Shown piece by piece: positions 7,271 to 7,428 of a DNA stretch of 7,428 bases. The stretch spans positions 1 to 7,428 of the forward strand of contig CALFEQ010000160.1 of NCBI GenBank assembly GCA_937949945.1. Direction: 5' to 3'. Under the pieces are notes generated by a model that saw only the letters and a program-made list of their open reading frames with translations, was not told where the DNA came from and did not search any database. This DNA comes from an uncultured Myxococcales bacterium. Lineage in GTDB: Bacteria; Myxococcota_A; Polyangia; Polyangiales; Polyangiaceae. The translations under genes were made by a program, and so were the position numbers. Positions within the stretch are counted from its first letter, which is position 1. Each line of letters opens with the position of its first letter.

Positions 7271-7428
7271 CGGTATTCCTGCGGGTTCTCGAGCCATCGG
7301 TGGACGAAAAAGAAGACGCGCTGCTTTCGTCGATTCGTGCGCTTCGCACGGCATCGGCGGACAGTGCGACTTTCGAAGTCTCTCCAGAAGCATTCCAGAA
7401 GGTTCCGGGAAGTCCTTTCGCCTACTGG
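7267..7428 (+). CDS. pglX: PglX C-terminal part, in the -1 frame (3' partial)
   Basis: This 54-codon frame is open to the window edge. It starts at a GTG overlapping the TGA of the preceding frame by 4 bases (GTGA). It reads VTVFLRVLEPSVDEKEDAL and later FQKVPGSPFAYW. The last segment matches the PGSP-[IF]-AYW signature found in PglX just after the catalytic domain, so this is PglX sequence and not a new gene. Adding one G between 7266 and 7267 would join the two frames as EKASVTVFLRV with no residue obviously missing, which fits a one-base deletion or a sequencing error. The alternative is a genuine second cistron translated by coupling, as at the brxE/brxA and brxA/brxB junctions. The C-terminal half of PglX is thought to carry target recognition, so separation without co-translation would be expected to disable modification. 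Confidence 0.75.
   Translation, partial: MTVFLRVLEPSVDEKEDALLSSIRALRTASADSATFEVSPEAFQKVPGSPFAYW

Noticed and set aside
5690..7393. 567-residue open frame on the - strand across pglX
   Set aside because: It lies opposite the methyltransferase motifs of pglX, is rich in Arg/Ala/Leu/Glu without any recognisable domain, and is what a high-GC gene produces in the antisense frame.

Overview
The window is a continuous stretch of a BREX (bacteriophage exclusion) defence operon, all on the + strand, from a high-GC bacterium. Codon third positions are strongly G/C. The host looks like a GC-rich proteobacterium or myxobacterium, but this is inferred from base composition only. Gene order is brxE (5' end cut by the window) - brxA - brxB - brxC - pglX, followed by an open reading frame that continues pglX in another frame and runs off the right edge. 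A BrxE-like protein ahead of brxA-brxB-brxC-pglX is the layout described for type 6 BREX. The genes expected next in that type (pglZ, brxD, a brxHI helicase) would lie beyond the window and cannot be confirmed.

Layout: 1-525 encodes the C-terminal 174 residues of a BrxE-like protein. 522-1307 encodes BrxA (DUF1819). 1304-1879 encodes BrxB (DUF1788). 1892-5437 encodes the large P-loop ATPase BrxC, with clear Walker A and Walker B motifs. 5450-7270 encodes the N-terminal half of the PglX adenine-N6 methyltransferase, with both the SAM-binding and NPPF catalytic motifs. 7267-7428 encodes sequence that reads as the direct continuation of PglX, but in the -1 frame behind a GTG that overlaps the upstream stop. 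brxE/brxA and brxA/brxB overlap by 4 bases (ATGA). brxB/brxC and brxC/pglX are separated by only 12 bases, each with a purine-rich ribosome-binding site. No intergenic space is large enough for an internal promoter, so the set is almost certainly one transcript whose promoter lies upstream.

Known biology of the family: PglX methylates adenine in a short asymmetric site to mark host DNA. BrxC, BrxB, PglZ and PglX take part in blocking replication of unmodified phage DNA, and BrxA is a small DNA-binding protein. The system is a described one, not a new class. The points that deserve attention are the break in pglX (real two-part protein, inactivating or reversible frameshift, or sequencing error) and the uncharacterised BrxE protein at the head of the operon.
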